DNA of 64,000 bases from NCBI RefSeq assembly GCF_900188095.1, contig NZ_FZOT01000003.1:372001-436000 (forward strand). The letters run 5' to 3'. This document shows positions 45,965 to 54,357 of the stretch, one piece after another; position 1 is the first letter of the stretch; each line of letters begins with the position of its first letter. The notes under the pieces are model-generated. The model was not told the DNA's origin and searched no databases. It was given only the letters and a program-made list of their open reading frames with translations. The DNA comes from Noviherbaspirillum humi. GTDB taxonomy: Bacteria > Pseudomonadota > Gammaproteobacteria > Burkholderiales > Burkholderiaceae_D. Made by a program: the position numbers and the translations under genes.

Positions 45965-45970
45965 TCATTT
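45944..45970. repeat. perfect 27-base palindrome at the parB stop
   Basis: Arms of 13 bases (45944-45956 and 45958-45970) around a single C; the core reads TCTCAC-C-GTGAGA. It overlaps the parB stop codon at 45965-45967. It may be a terminator or a ParB-binding centromere site; it does not match the usual parS. Confidence 0.75.
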
Positions 45971-46969
45971 TGCTTCCTTCGCCAGCCTGTCCAGGACCTC
46001 GCGGATAGCTTCTTCCACGGCGATCCTTTGCTCTTCAGAGGGAAAGTCGATGCGCAAGGTTTGCTTCGCCGCCGTCATTTTGCAAAACACGCTCTTGCCG
46101 GAGCGGATTGCAATCGACTGCGGACGCGCAGGCTTCGATGCTTCAGGCTTGTTTTCCTTTGCGTACTTCACGCCGGCATCTTGAGTCAGCTTGCCAGAAA
46201 TGATCGCTTGAACCGCATTGATGACCGCCTCCGTCTTGCCTTCCTTTGCAATGGAAGCAAGCGCCATCGCAGCCTTGCCGCCAAGCCTGGATGGCTCTGT
46301 CGCGATGATGCTCAATACTTCCTCGGGCAGGTCGTCGAAGGACATCCATCGCGATACCGACTTCTCATCGGCGCCTGATTCCTGAGCCAACTCCCTCTGA
46401 GTTTTTCCGGTCTGCAATAACAGCTTCTTGAACCCAAGATATTTTTCGTAGTCGGAAAGATCCGGCTGAAAGAGATTGGCATACAGGGCGCTGGCCTCGG
46501 TGACGTAATCATCTTCCGTATCCAGGATGACGGCAGGAATCGACTCGCGTCCCAGTTCACGATAAGCCGCAACGCGATTGTGGCCGGAAATGATTTCGAA
46601 GCTGCCATCGTTCCGCCGCCGCACAGTGATCGCCTGCACCAACGGATTGTTGCGCAGATTTTCACGCAACTCGGAATACTGCTCATCGCTCAGGCGGCGC
46701 CGACGGCCGGCAACTTCATGGAGCTCACTCAAAGAGATCTCCCGGGCAGCCGCGCCCTCTTCTGCCGCCTTCAGCTTTTCACGCAGCTCCGCATTTTCCT
46801 TCTCCTTTGCCTCGATCTCCTTCTCTTTCTCGGCCAGGAAGGGGAGCGACGACATGAGCTGCCCGGGTGCAGTCTTGGCCCGCGGCGCCGGCTCATTGCT
46901 GGCCGGCGGGTTCCGGGGATTGCTTCCGATAGAGGCAGCCTTGGCTGCCAATCTGTCTTTCATGCTCAT
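45965..46969 (-). CDS. parB: ParB-family partition protein
   Basis: 334 residues. The ATG at 46969 overlaps the parA stop by four bases (ATGA) and has an AAGGA site, so the two are coupled. A Lys/Glu coiled region (about 45-80) precedes the ParB/Srx core: N-N-P-L-V-Q-A-I-T-V-R-R, I-S-G-H-N-R-V-A-A-Y-R-E-L-G. A helix-turn-helix for centromere binding follows (T-Q-R-E-L-A-Q-E-S-G-A-D-E-K-S-V-S-R-W), and the tail should dimerise. ParB binds parS and loads onto DNA with CTP. Confidence 0.93.
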   Translation of the reverse strand: MSMKDRLAAKAASIGSNPRNPPASNEPAPRAKTAPGQLMSSLPFLAEKEKEIEAKEKENAELREKLKAAEEGAAAREISLSELHEVAGRRRRLSDEQYSELRENLRNNPLVQAITVRRRNDGSFEIISGHNRVAAYRELGRESIPAVILDTEDDYVTEASALYANLFQPDLSDYEKYLGFKKLLLQTGKTQRELAQESGADEKSVSRWMSFDDLPEEVLSIIATEPSRLGGKAAMALASIAKEGKTEAVINAVQAIISGKLTQDAGVKYAKENKPEASKPARPQSIAIRSGKSVFCKMTAAKQTLRIDFPSEEQRIAVEEAIREVLDRLAKEAK

Positions 46970-48237
46970 GCTGCATCCTTCTTGGCCGACCATAGGGCGA
47001 CCAGCTGCTGATCGATGATTTCGGCAAGACGGTCGTAGGCTTCGCGGGCGCGCTGGTAGGTTTTCAGGCTGCCTTCGTACCGGGAAATGTCGTAGACCGT
47101 ACCGAATTCCGCCGCGGCGCTTTGGGTCACCGTCGTGGTGGGAATCTCGATCGGCAGGACCAGGCCTTCATAGGTCTTCTTGATCCATTCACGCACCACG
47201 TGGGTCGCTGCCTGGCTGTGATCGACTTTGGCCAGCAGCACATGAATGAAGTCGAAATTCTTTTCCAGGCCTGGCGCAACCTGCTGCATGCTGTCCGACA
47301 GGTCGGACAACAAACTCCAGAACTGGGTTGAAGAGGCGTAGTCCAGAGCGCTGGGCGGCGTCGGCACGATCAAGCCATCCGCCGCCATGAAAGCATTGAT
47401 GGTCATGTACGACAACGCCGGCGGCGTATCAATGATGATGGCGTCATACCGGTCGAGCAGCGATTCCATCCCCTTGTTGAGCACGTTCCAGAACTGGAAC
47501 TTGCTGTCCTTGGACTGCTTGAAAGGCAGATAGAACTCCGCGCCGAACAAGGCGGCGCTTGCCGGAATCAGGTCGATGCCGTCCCAGTAGGTGGACTGCA
47601 CCGCATATTCAAGGTTGGATTCGTCGCCATAGATCAGCGGCAGCACGGTCTGTTCGTCGCGGACTTCGCTGTCCGCCAGGATGCCATTGAGCGCCGTGAG
47701 CGATGCCTGAGGGTCAAGATCGAGCACGAGCACGCGTCGGCCGAACAGCGACAGGCCCTGGGCCAGCGTCATCGCCGTCGTGGTTTTGCTCACGCCGCCC
47801 TTGAAATTTCCAATGGCAATCTTCTTGCCCTTGGCGCCGACAGGACGCTTGGAGAAAGGGGCGACTTTGTCGATCCAGATGCGCGCCTCCTCCAGCGTGA
47901 ATTCCCGGCTGCGGCCATTGCCATGCAAAGTGCCTGGTGGCAATTCCATTTCTTCCCGGCTTGCTAGATAATTGGCCCGCTGCCGATCAATCCGGCATAG
48001 CGTCGCTACTTGCGCGGTGGTATATACCGGCGCGTTCTTCCGGGGATGGGGCGCCAGCATGCTTTCGCGGACATCCACGAGCATGTTGCTGGCACGCTCG
48101 GCGATCCCGGTGATGGCGCTCAGCGCCATGGGCTCGACGACGTGCAACAGCTCAGGCTCGATGGAAACGATCGGCTTCGGCGGTTTGACTCGTGCTGTAG
48201 TTGCCATAAATGTGGTATTTGAAAGGTCGGCGGCCAC
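46966..48237 (-). CDS. parA: ParA-family partition ATPase with N-terminal HTH (class Ia)
   Basis: 423 residues from a GTG at 48237; an ATG at 48207 is equally possible since neither has a good ribosome site. The first 135 residues hold a helix-turn-helix (T-A-Q-V-A-T-L-C-R-I-D-R-Q-R) that lets such ParA proteins repress their own operon. The ATPase has the deviant Walker A F-K-G-G-V-S-K-T-T-T, Walker B-like V-L-D-L-D-P-Q-A-S and I-I-D-T-P-P. This class is found on large plasmids and chromids, not on primary chromosomes. Confidence 0.93.
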   Translation of the reverse strand: MAADLSNTTFMATTARVKPPKPIVSIEPELLHVVEPMALSAITGIAERASNMLVDVRESMLAPHPRKNAPVYTTAQVATLCRIDRQRANYLASREEMELPPGTLHGNGRSREFTLEEARIWIDKVAPFSKRPVGAKGKKIAIGNFKGGVSKTTTAMTLAQGLSLFGRRVLVLDLDPQASLTALNGILADSEVRDEQTVLPLIYGDESNLEYAVQSTYWDGIDLIPASAALFGAEFYLPFKQSKDSKFQFWNVLNKGMESLLDRYDAIIIDTPPALSYMTINAFMAADGLIVPTPPSALDYASSTQFWSLLSDLSDSMQQVAPGLEKNFDFIHVLLAKVDHSQAATHVVREWIKKTYEGLVLPIEIPTTTVTQSAAAEFGTVYDISRYEGSLKTYQRAREAYDRLAEIIDQQLVALWSAKKDAA

Positions 48238-48654
48238 TGCCGCGGTGGGCAGGTGACTAAACGCTTGTTGAAAAAACAGATGCTAAGCGTCGAATTTCAG
48301 ACAGGTTAATCAGTAAACGCCGAGTTTGCAAGTAAACAATGCTGAGCGACGCCCCCTTTGCGAGCCGCCAAGGACAAAAATTCCTTCCGATTTGCGGTAA
48401 ACAAACAGAAATACGTGCTGGCAACCTCGGCTTGGCCACTCTGCAAGGTGATTCGCGCCTAGGCAGCAGCAAGCCGAACAAGCGTTTCTCGCTTTTGGCG
48501 CAGCGCCGACTTTGTCGCTGGCCCCCTGAGCCAGGGCGGCCGCGAGGGGAGCGCGCAGGTGAGCGATCCCTATGTCTCCATGCATACCGGCCAGAGCGGT
48601 TTTTCCATGCGGCTTGCGGTCGCGGTGCGAGGCCCAACTCGTTATCACTTGTCG
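48238..48654. other. region upstream of parA with GTAAAC repeats
   Basis: GTAAAC occurs at 48313, 48332 and 48397, the last two within TTTGC(A/G)-GTAAACA-like copies; these are iteron candidates but weak. No gene is seen. Confidence 0.35.
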
Positions 48655-48966
48655 ATGGAGCAAGACATGCAGCAGGTGCAGCGCCATCGTTCTCGAGGCC
48701 GCCACCGCTCGCTGCCTGTGCCGCTGGCCGGACTGGCGCCGGACGATCATGTCTGCATCGCCCTTCGCGACAGTGGCAGCCGCGTGAGCGCCAATACGCC
48801 GGCACGAGCGGTCGATCCTTTCTTCATCACTCAGGAGCTCGCTGACGGCGCCGGCATGGGATTGCCGCAAGTGCGCAATTTCGCCCGCCTGGCCGGCGGC
48901 GCGCTGGAGCTGTTCAGTCTTCCCGGAGAAGGGACCCAGGTCACGCTGTACCTGCAGCGTAAGTCG
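48655..48966 (+). pseudogene. histidine kinase ATP-binding end, remnant
   Basis: A stretch that reads D-D-H-V-C-I-A-L-R-D-S-G, then A-V-D-P-F-F-I-T-Q and G-A-G-M-G-L-P-Q-V-R-N-F, G-G-A-L-E-L-F-S-L-P-G-E-G-T, the G1-G2 part of an HATPase domain. The phospho-His part and sensor domain are missing and there is no start context. It is a relic of another hybrid-type kinase. Confidence 0.7.
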
Positions 48967-48991
48967 CATCGATTCGCTGGACGGGTTTTGA

Positions 48992-49016
48992 GCCGCTTCA
49001 ACAAGCGGCCGTTTTT
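48992..49016 (+). terminator. Rho-independent terminator
   Basis: GCCGCTT, loop CAAC, AAGCGGC, then CGTTTTT. Confidence 0.75.
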
Positions 49017-49127
49017 GCGCCTTGGCCACCCCGCGCAACGCCGGCGCGCCTGCAATTGCGCTTGAATAGTCGTAATATAACTGTCCACGGCCACGTCAGC
49101 CGGACAAACACAATCGAGGAGACATGA

Positions 49128-49631
49128 ATGGCGAAGCTGAACGTCAACGGGCAGTTGCGTGAATTCGAGGCGGAAGGAGATACGCCGCTGCTGTGGGTGC
49201 TGCGCGAGCAGCTCGGGCTGACCGGCACCAAGTACGGATGCGGCATCGCGCAATGCGGCGCCTGCACGGTGCACATGAACGGCGAGCCGACGCGCAGCTG
49301 CGTGCTGCCGGTGTCGGCCGTCCCGGCCGATGCGAAGATCGTGACCATCGAGGGCCTGGCACCCAATGGTTCGCACCCGGTGCAGAAAGCCTGGGTTGCA
49401 CTCGACGTGCCGCAATGCGGCTTTTGCCAGTCCGGCATGATCATGGCTGCCGCCGCTCTGCTGAAGGACAAGCCGAATCCGAGCGACGAGGACATCAACG
49501 GCGCGATTACCAACATCTGCCGCTGCGGCACTTACAACCGGGTACGCGCTGCCATCAAGGTGGCGGCCAAGGGCGGTGACGCGAAAAGCGCCGGGCTTGA
49601 TATTCAGCATGCTGAAAGGAGCGCGACATGA
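49128..49631 (+). CDS. iorA: [2Fe-2S] subunit of isoquinoline 1-oxidoreductase-type molybdenum hydroxylase
   Basis: 167 residues with two [2Fe-2S] clusters. Plant-type ferredoxin: [17 protein letters not shown] and S-C-V-L-P-V. The second domain has [10 protein letters not shown] and I-C-R-C-G-T-Y. It passes electrons from the molybdenum subunit encoded next (stop and start overlap by four bases). The substrate class (N-heterocycle or aldehyde) cannot be fixed. Confidence 0.93.
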   Translation: MAKLNVNGQLREFEAEGDTPLLWVLREQLGLTGTKYGCGIAQCGACTVHMNGEPTRSCVLPVSAVPADAKIVTIEGLAPNGSHPVQKAWVALDVPQCGFCQSGMIMAAAALLKDKPNPSDEDINGAITNICRCGTYNRVRAAIKVAAKGGDAKSAGLDIQHAERSAT

Positions 49632-51823
49632 GCGAAAAACTCGTCGTGAATCCTTCCCGGCGCCGTTTCCTGGGCGGTTCCGCCGCCGCCGTCGGCAGCC
49701 TGGTGGTCGGTTTCCACATTCCGTTCGCCGGCACGGCCATGGCTCAGAGCGCCGCCGGCGCCCAGGCGCCCGAAGTCAATGCCTGGGTGGTGGTGCAGCC
49801 GGACGATACCGTCATCATCCGCATCGCCCGTTCCGAGATGGGGCAGGGCACGCTGACCGGCCTGGCGCAGCTGGTGGCCGAAGAGCTGGACTGTGACTGG
49901 TCCCGGGTCACCACCGAATATCCGACGCCGGGGCAAAACCTGGCGCGCAACCGGGTCTGGGGCAACTACTCGACCGCCGGCAGCCGCGGCATGCGCGAAT
50001 CGCAGGATTACGTGCGCAAGGGCGGCGCCGCCGCCCGCATGATGCTGGTGCAGGCTGCCGCCAATGAGTGGCAGGTGCCGGCGGCCGAATGCCGCGCCGC
50101 CAACAGCACCATCACCCATGCGCCTTCCGGCCGCAGCACGACCTACGGCAAGGTGGCGGCGGCAGCATCGAAGCTCACGCCGCCCACCGAAGTACCGCTC
50201 AAGGATCCGAAGGACTGGAAGATCGCCGGCAAGCGCCTGGCGCGGCTGGACACGGTGAACAAGACCACCGGCGCCCAGATCTACGGCATGGACTTGAAGC
50301 TGCCCGGCATGCTGAATGCGGCCATCAAGGATTGTCCGGTGTTCGGCGGCACAGTGAAAAGCTACGACGAGGCGGCGATCGCCAAGCGCCCCGGCTTCAA
50401 GAAAGTGGTGCAGGTGGGCGACAGCGCGGTGGCGGTGGTTGCCGACACCTGGTGGCATGCGAAGACGGCGCTCGAAGCGCTGCCCATCGAATGGGATCTC
50501 GGTCCGAACGCGAAGGCATCCAGCGCCGGCACTGCCGAGATGCTGAAGGCCGGCCTCGATGCCAAGGACGCCGTGGTCGGCAATCAGAACGGCGACGCGC
50601 TGGCGGCCATCGCCGCCGCGCCGCGCAAGTTCGAGGCGGTCTACTCCTATCCGCACCAGAACCACGCCACCATGGAAACCATGAACGCGACCGCGCGCTG
50701 GACGCCGGAGCGCTGCGAGGTCTGGACCCCGACGCAGAATGGCGAGTCGGCCCTGGCGGTGGCGTCGGAGGCCTCCGGACTGCCGCTGGCCAAGTGCGAG
50801 ATCTACAAGCTGCACCTCGGCGGCGGCTTCGGCCGGCGCAGCGTGGCCCAGGACTGGGTGCGGCAGGCAGTGACCATCGCCAAGGCCATGCCCGGCACGC
50901 CGGTCAAGATGATCTGGAGCCGCGAAGAGGACATGCTGCATGGCCGCTACCACCCGGTCACCCAGTGCAAGCTCAGCGCCGGCGCCGATGACAAGGGCAA
51001 CATCACCGCGCTGCACATGCGCATCTCCGGCCAATCCATTCTGGCCGGCGTGGCGCCGCAGAACATCAAGGACGGCAAGGACCCGACGGTGTTCCAGGGC
51101 CTGAACCCGCCGGGACCGGAAGCATCGATCGGCTATACCTTCCCGAACCTGCTGATCGACCACGCGATGCGCAATCCGCCGGTGCCGCCCGGCTTCTGGC
51201 GCGGCGTCAACCTAAACCAGAACACCATCTACCTCGAGTCCTTCCTCGACGAGATCGCCTACGCGACGAAGCAGGACCCGTTGGAGCTGCGGCGCAAGCT
51301 GATGGCCAACCACCCGAAGCACCTCGCCGTGCTGAACGCGGTGGCGGAGAAGGTGGGCTGGGGCAAGCCGGCGCCAAAGGGCGTGTATCGCGGCCTGGCG
51401 CAGACCATGGGCTTCGGCTCCTATGTCGCGGCGGTCGCCGAAGTGTCGGTGAACGATGACGGCGCGCTGAAGATTCACCGCATCGTCGCCGCCACCGATC
51501 CTGGGCATGCGGTCAATCCGCAGCAGATCGAAGCGCAGGTGGAAGGCTCCTTCGTGTACGGCTTGTCGGCCGCGCTGTACGGCGAGTGCACGCTGAAGGA
51601 TGGCCACATGGAGCAGACCAACTTCGACACCTATCGCATGCTGCGCATGGACGAAATGCCGGCGGTAGAAACCATCGTCATGCCGTCCGGCGGCTTCTGG
51701 GGCGGGGTGGGCGAGCCGACCATCGCGGTAGCGGCGCCGGCAGTGCTGAACGCTATCTTCGCCGCCACCGGCAAGCGCATCCGCGATCTGCCGTTGAAGA
51801 ACCACAGCCTGAAAAAGGCTTGA
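49628..51823 (+). CDS. iorB: molybdopterin-binding subunit of isoquinoline 1-oxidoreductase-type hydroxylase
   Basis: 731 residues starting with a twin-Arg export signal (S-R-R-R-F-L-G-G), so the enzyme is folded before export to the periplasm. Family blocks are [20 protein letters not shown] and G-V-G-E-P-T-I-A near the end, where the Glu is the catalytic base of the xanthine oxidase family. It lacks the FAD subunit, as in aldehyde and isoquinoline enzymes that use a cytochrome. The next gene is a cytochrome (soxX) 61 bases on, so it may share electron acceptors with the sulfur genes. Confidence 0.93.
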   Translation: MSEKLVVNPSRRRFLGGSAAAVGSLVVGFHIPFAGTAMAQSAAGAQAPEVNAWVVVQPDDTVIIRIARSEMGQGTLTGLAQLVAEELDCDWSRVTTEYPTPGQNLARNRVWGNYSTAGSRGMRESQDYVRKGGAAARMMLVQAAANEWQVPAAECRAANSTITHAPSGRSTTYGKVAAAASKLTPPTEVPLKDPKDWKIAGKRLARLDTVNKTTGAQIYGMDLKLPGMLNAAIKDCPVFGGTVKSYDEAAIAKRPGFKKVVQVGDSAVAVVADTWWHAKTALEALPIEWDLGPNAKASSAGTAEMLKAGLDAKDAVVGNQNGDALAAIAAAPRKFEAVYSYPHQNHATMETMNATARWTPERCEVWTPTQNGESALAVASEASGLPLAKCEIYKLHLGGGFGRRSVAQDWVRQAVTIAKAMPGTPVKMIWSREEDMLHGRYHPVTQCKLSAGADDKGNITALHMRISGQSILAGVAPQNIKDGKDPTVFQGLNPPGPEASIGYTFPNLLIDHAMRNPPVPPGFWRGVNLNQNTIYLESFLDEIAYATKQDPLELRRKLMANHPKHLAVLNAVAEKVGWGKPAPKGVYRGLAQTMGFGSYVAAVAEVSVNDDGALKIHRIVAATDPGHAVNPQQIEAQVEGSFVYGLSAALYGECTLKDGHMEQTNFDTYRMLRMDEMPAVETIVMPSGGFWGGVGEPTIAVAAPAVLNAIFAATGKRIRDLPLKNHSLKKA

Positions 51824-51884
51824 CGGCGCGGAAGGGAAGGGCGGCCGTTTCGTCCTTCCCTCCGCCGGCGAGGTGGGATGCCTG

Positions 51885-52340
51885 ATGAAAGCGCTGGTAT
51901 TGCTCGTCCTGATCGCGGTGGCAACGCCGCTTCGCGCGGCGCAGGCCGCCGAGCGGGCGCCTTTGGTGGCTTATGAGGTCGTCGGCGATGCCGTCCCCCG
52001 GCCGCTCACCTCGACACCGGGCGACGCCGCACGGGGCAGGGCGATCGTGGCCAACCGGCAGGTCGGGCTGTGCCTTTTGTGTCATGCGGGACCGATTCCG
52101 GAAGAGCGCTTTCAGGGCAACCTTGCGCCGGACTTGGCCGGCACGGGCGCGCGCTGGGACGAAGGGCAGCTGCGTTTGCGCCTGGTGGATGCGGGCCGGT
52201 TGAACCCGGCGACCATCATGCCGTCCTACTACCGGGTCGATGGCCTTGCCCGCGTCAACCCGAGCTTGCAGGGCCAGCCGATATTGAATGCCCAGCAGAT
52301 CGAAGACGTGGTGGCGTATCTGCGCACCTTGCGAGAGTGA
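51885..52340 (+). CDS. soxX: SoxX monohaem cytochrome
   Basis: 151 residues from the ATG at 51885 (GAGG ribosome site), with a signal peptide. One haem site L-C-L-L-C-H (Cys63, Cys66, His67) and the Met ligand in T-I-M-P-S-Y-Y (Met112). It pairs with SoxA to attach thiosulfate to SoxY. It is the first sox gene, directly after the molybdenum hydroxylase; soxY starts immediately after its stop. Confidence 0.9.
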   Translation: MKALVLLVLIAVATPLRAAQAAERAPLVAYEVVGDAVPRPLTSTPGDAARGRAIVANRQVGLCLLCHAGPIPEERFQGNLAPDLAGTGARWDEGQLRLRLVDAGRLNPATIMPSYYRVDGLARVNPSLQGQPILNAQQIEDVVAYLRTLRE

Positions 52341-52832
52341 ATGAAGACAATCGAACCGACAATCAACGACGATGATCCGGCCGACTGCGCCCGGCGCCGG
52401 GTGCTCGCCGGCGGCGCGGCACTTGTCCTGAGCATTGTCGTGCGGCCTGCAGCGGCAGCGCCGGACGACCTGGCCGGGGCGATCGCCGCCTACACCAATG
52501 GCGCGCAGGTGAAGAAGGGCAGGGTGAAGCTGGAAGTGGCCGAACTGGTTGACAATGGCAACGCGGTGCCGCTGGCGGTCAGCATCGACAGCCCGATGAG
52601 CGCAGCCGACCATGTGGCGGCCATCGCCATCTTCAATGAAAAGAACCCGCAGCGCGACGTCGCACGTTTCATCCTCGGCCCGCGCGCCGGCCGGGCCCAG
52701 GTCTCCACACGCATCCGCCTGGCGACTACCCAGAAACTGGTGGCCGTGGCCAAGATGAGTGACGGCAGCTACTGGTCCGACACGGTGGACGTGATCGTCA
52801 CGCTCGCCGCCTGCATTGAGGAGACGACCTGA
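52341..52832 (+). CDS. soxY: SoxY-like sulfur carrier with unusual C-terminus
   Basis: 163 residues with a twin-Arg signal (C-A-R-R-R-V-L-A-G-G). The body matches SoxY (V-P-L-A-V-S-I-D-S-P-M, I-F-N-E-K-N-P, T-R-I-R-L-A-T-T-Q). SoxY normally ends in G-G-C-G-G, the flexible arm whose Cys carries the sulfur. Here the end is V-T-L-A-A-C-I-E-E-T-T: the Cys (158) is kept but the Gly arm is lost and five residues follow. It may still pair with SoxZ (next gene) but could present the Cys differently. Confidence 0.85.
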   Translation: MKTIEPTINDDDPADCARRRVLAGGAALVLSIVVRPAAAAPDDLAGAIAAYTNGAQVKKGRVKLEVAELVDNGNAVPLAVSIDSPMSAADHVAAIAIFNEKNPQRDVARFILGPRAGRAQVSTRIRLATTQKLVAVAKMSDGSYWSDTVDVIVTLAACIEETT

Positions 52833-52833
52833 C

Positions 52834-53157
52834 ATGGCGCGCGCCATCATCAATGTTCCGCCGACCGCCAGGCGCGGCGAGGTGATCGAAATCCGTACCC
52901 TGATCGGCCATCCCATGGAGACCGGATACCGGCCGGGAAACGATGGCAAGACTCTCCCGCGCGACATCATCCGTCGCTTCACCTGCCGCTACAACGGCGA
53001 GGTCGTGTTTTCCGCCGAGTTCTTTCCAGCCATCGCCGCCAACCCGAACATCGCCTTCCATACGGTCGCCACCGAGAGCGGCAACCTGAGCTTTACCTGG
53101 GAAGGCGACAACGGCTTCCAGCAAACCGAGACGGTCAACATCAACGTCAGCGGCTGA
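52834..53157 (+). CDS. soxZ: SoxZ
   Basis: 107 residues from the ATG at 52834, one base after the soxY stop. No signal peptide: SoxZ rides with SoxY through Tat. The immunoglobulin-like fold shows E-V-I-E-I-R-T-L-I-G-H-P-M-E-T-G-Y and F-S-A-E-F-F-P-A-I-A-A-N-P and ends V-N-I-N-V-S-G. Normal length. Confidence 0.93.
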   Translation: MARAIINVPPTARRGEVIEIRTLIGHPMETGYRPGNDGKTLPRDIIRRFTCRYNGEVVFSAEFFPAIAANPNIAFHTVATESGNLSFTWEGDNGFQQTETVNINVSG

Positions 53158-53165
53158 TCGGATCG

Positions 53166-53930
53166 ATGACAACAGCCCTGTCCTCCATTTTGCCGATAGT
53201 GCTTTTCTGTGTCGCGGCCAGCGCGCATCCGCAAGACCGCCGTTCGGGTTTCGAGTTCATGAGCCCGTCCACCCAGGCGATGCAGCGCGACGATACGCAG
53301 AACCCCGGCATGCTATGGATAAAGGAGGGCGAGGCGCTCTGGCAGCGCAAGGCGGGCAGGGCGGAACAATCCTGCGCCGGCTGCCATGGCGAGGCCGCCA
53401 GGTCGATGCGCGGCGTGGCGGCGCGCTATCCGGCCTTTGATGCTGCACTCGGCCAGCCGCTCAATCTCGGCCAGCGCATCAACCAGTGTCGCCAGAAGCA
53501 CCAGCAGGCGGAACCCTGGAAGCGCGAAAGCCAGGAGCTGCTGGCGATGGAGAGCTATGTCGGCATGCAGTCGCGCGGCGTGCCGGTCGAGGTTTCGGAT
53601 CCGCGCCTGCTGGCCTTCATCGAGCGTGGCGAACAGCGTTACCGGCAGCGCATCGGCCAGCTCAATCTCTCTTGCGCGCAGTGCCATGACGACAACTGGG
53701 GCCGCAAGCTGGGCAGCGCGGTCATCCCCCAGGCGCACCCCACCGGCTATCCGGTGTACCGCCTGGAGTGGCAGGGCATGGGCTCGCTGCAGCGCCGCTT
53801 GCGCAATTGCATGACGGGCGTGCGCGCCCAGCCCTATGCTTACGACGAGCATGAAATGGTGGAGCTGGAACTGTATTTGAACAAGCGTGCGCAGGGCATG
53901 CCGCTGGAGACGCCGGGAGTGCGTCCATGA
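53166..53930 (+). CDS. soxA: SoxA dihaem cytochrome
   Basis: 254 residues with a signal peptide (to about 20). Two haem sites: C-A-G-C-H (70-74) and C-A-Q-C-H (170-174). The Cys ligand that becomes a persulfide is Cys215 in R-N-C-M-T-G-V-R-A-Q-P-Y. With SoxX it couples thiosulfate to the SoxY Cys. soxB, which would release sulfate, is not found in the window. Confidence 0.93.
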   Translation: MTTALSSILPIVLFCVAASAHPQDRRSGFEFMSPSTQAMQRDDTQNPGMLWIKEGEALWQRKAGRAEQSCAGCHGEAARSMRGVAARYPAFDAALGQPLNLGQRINQCRQKHQQAEPWKRESQELLAMESYVGMQSRGVPVEVSDPRLLAFIERGEQRYRQRIGQLNLSCAQCHDDNWGRKLGSAVIPQAHPTGYPVYRLEWQGMGSLQRRLRNCMTGVRAQPYAYDEHEMVELELYLNKRAQGMPLETPGVRP

Positions 53931-53991
53931 AGCGGGGTGCGTCGGCGGGCTTGCCTTGCCATCGAAGGAACTTCATTCAACGGGAGCCCGC

Positions 53992-54315
53992 ATGCGCCTG
54001 AATCGCTTGCCCACCGCATTTGCGTTTTTTGTCCTTGCCGCCACGGCGCCGCTGCAAGCCGCCGAGAACGCCGGCAACGGCCAGCGCCTCGCCGCCACCT
54101 GCGCCGGTTGCCACGGTACCGCCGGCATCACCCGGGGCGATGTGCTGCCGCCGCTGGCCGGGCAATCCAAGGCGGCGCTCATCGCCAGCATGAAAGCGTT
54201 CCAGAGCGGCCAGCGTCCGGCCAGCATCATGCACCAGATTGCCAAGGGCTACAGTGACGAGCAGATCGAGGCGATGGCAGGGTATTTCGCGTCGCAGCGG
54301 ACGAATGCGAAATGA
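53992..54315 (+). CDS. fccA: monohaem cytochrome of flavocytochrome c (FccA-like)
   Basis: 107 residues from the ATG at 53992 (CGGGAG ribosome site), with a signal peptide. One haem site C-A-G-C-H and a Met ligand likely in S-I-M-H-Q. It lies 42 bases before the flavin subunit, so together they should form sulfide dehydrogenase in the periplasm. Confidence 0.85.
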   Translation: MRLNRLPTAFAFFVLAATAPLQAAENAGNGQRLAATCAGCHGTAGITRGDVLPPLAGQSKAALIASMKAFQSGQRPASIMHQIAKGYSDEQIEAMAGYFASQRTNAK

Positions 54316-54357
54316 GCGCGGCCTCGGATCGGCGCGCCAACTGACGAAGGAGACCGC

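Noticed and set aside
45944-45970. Canonical parS
   Set aside because: The core does not match TGTTNCACGTGAAACA or the Burkholderia GTT...AAC sites; a novel site remains possible.
48313-48403. GTAAAC repeats as a replication origin
   Set aside because: Only three short copies with uneven spacing and no AT-rich melt region beside them; kept only as a note.
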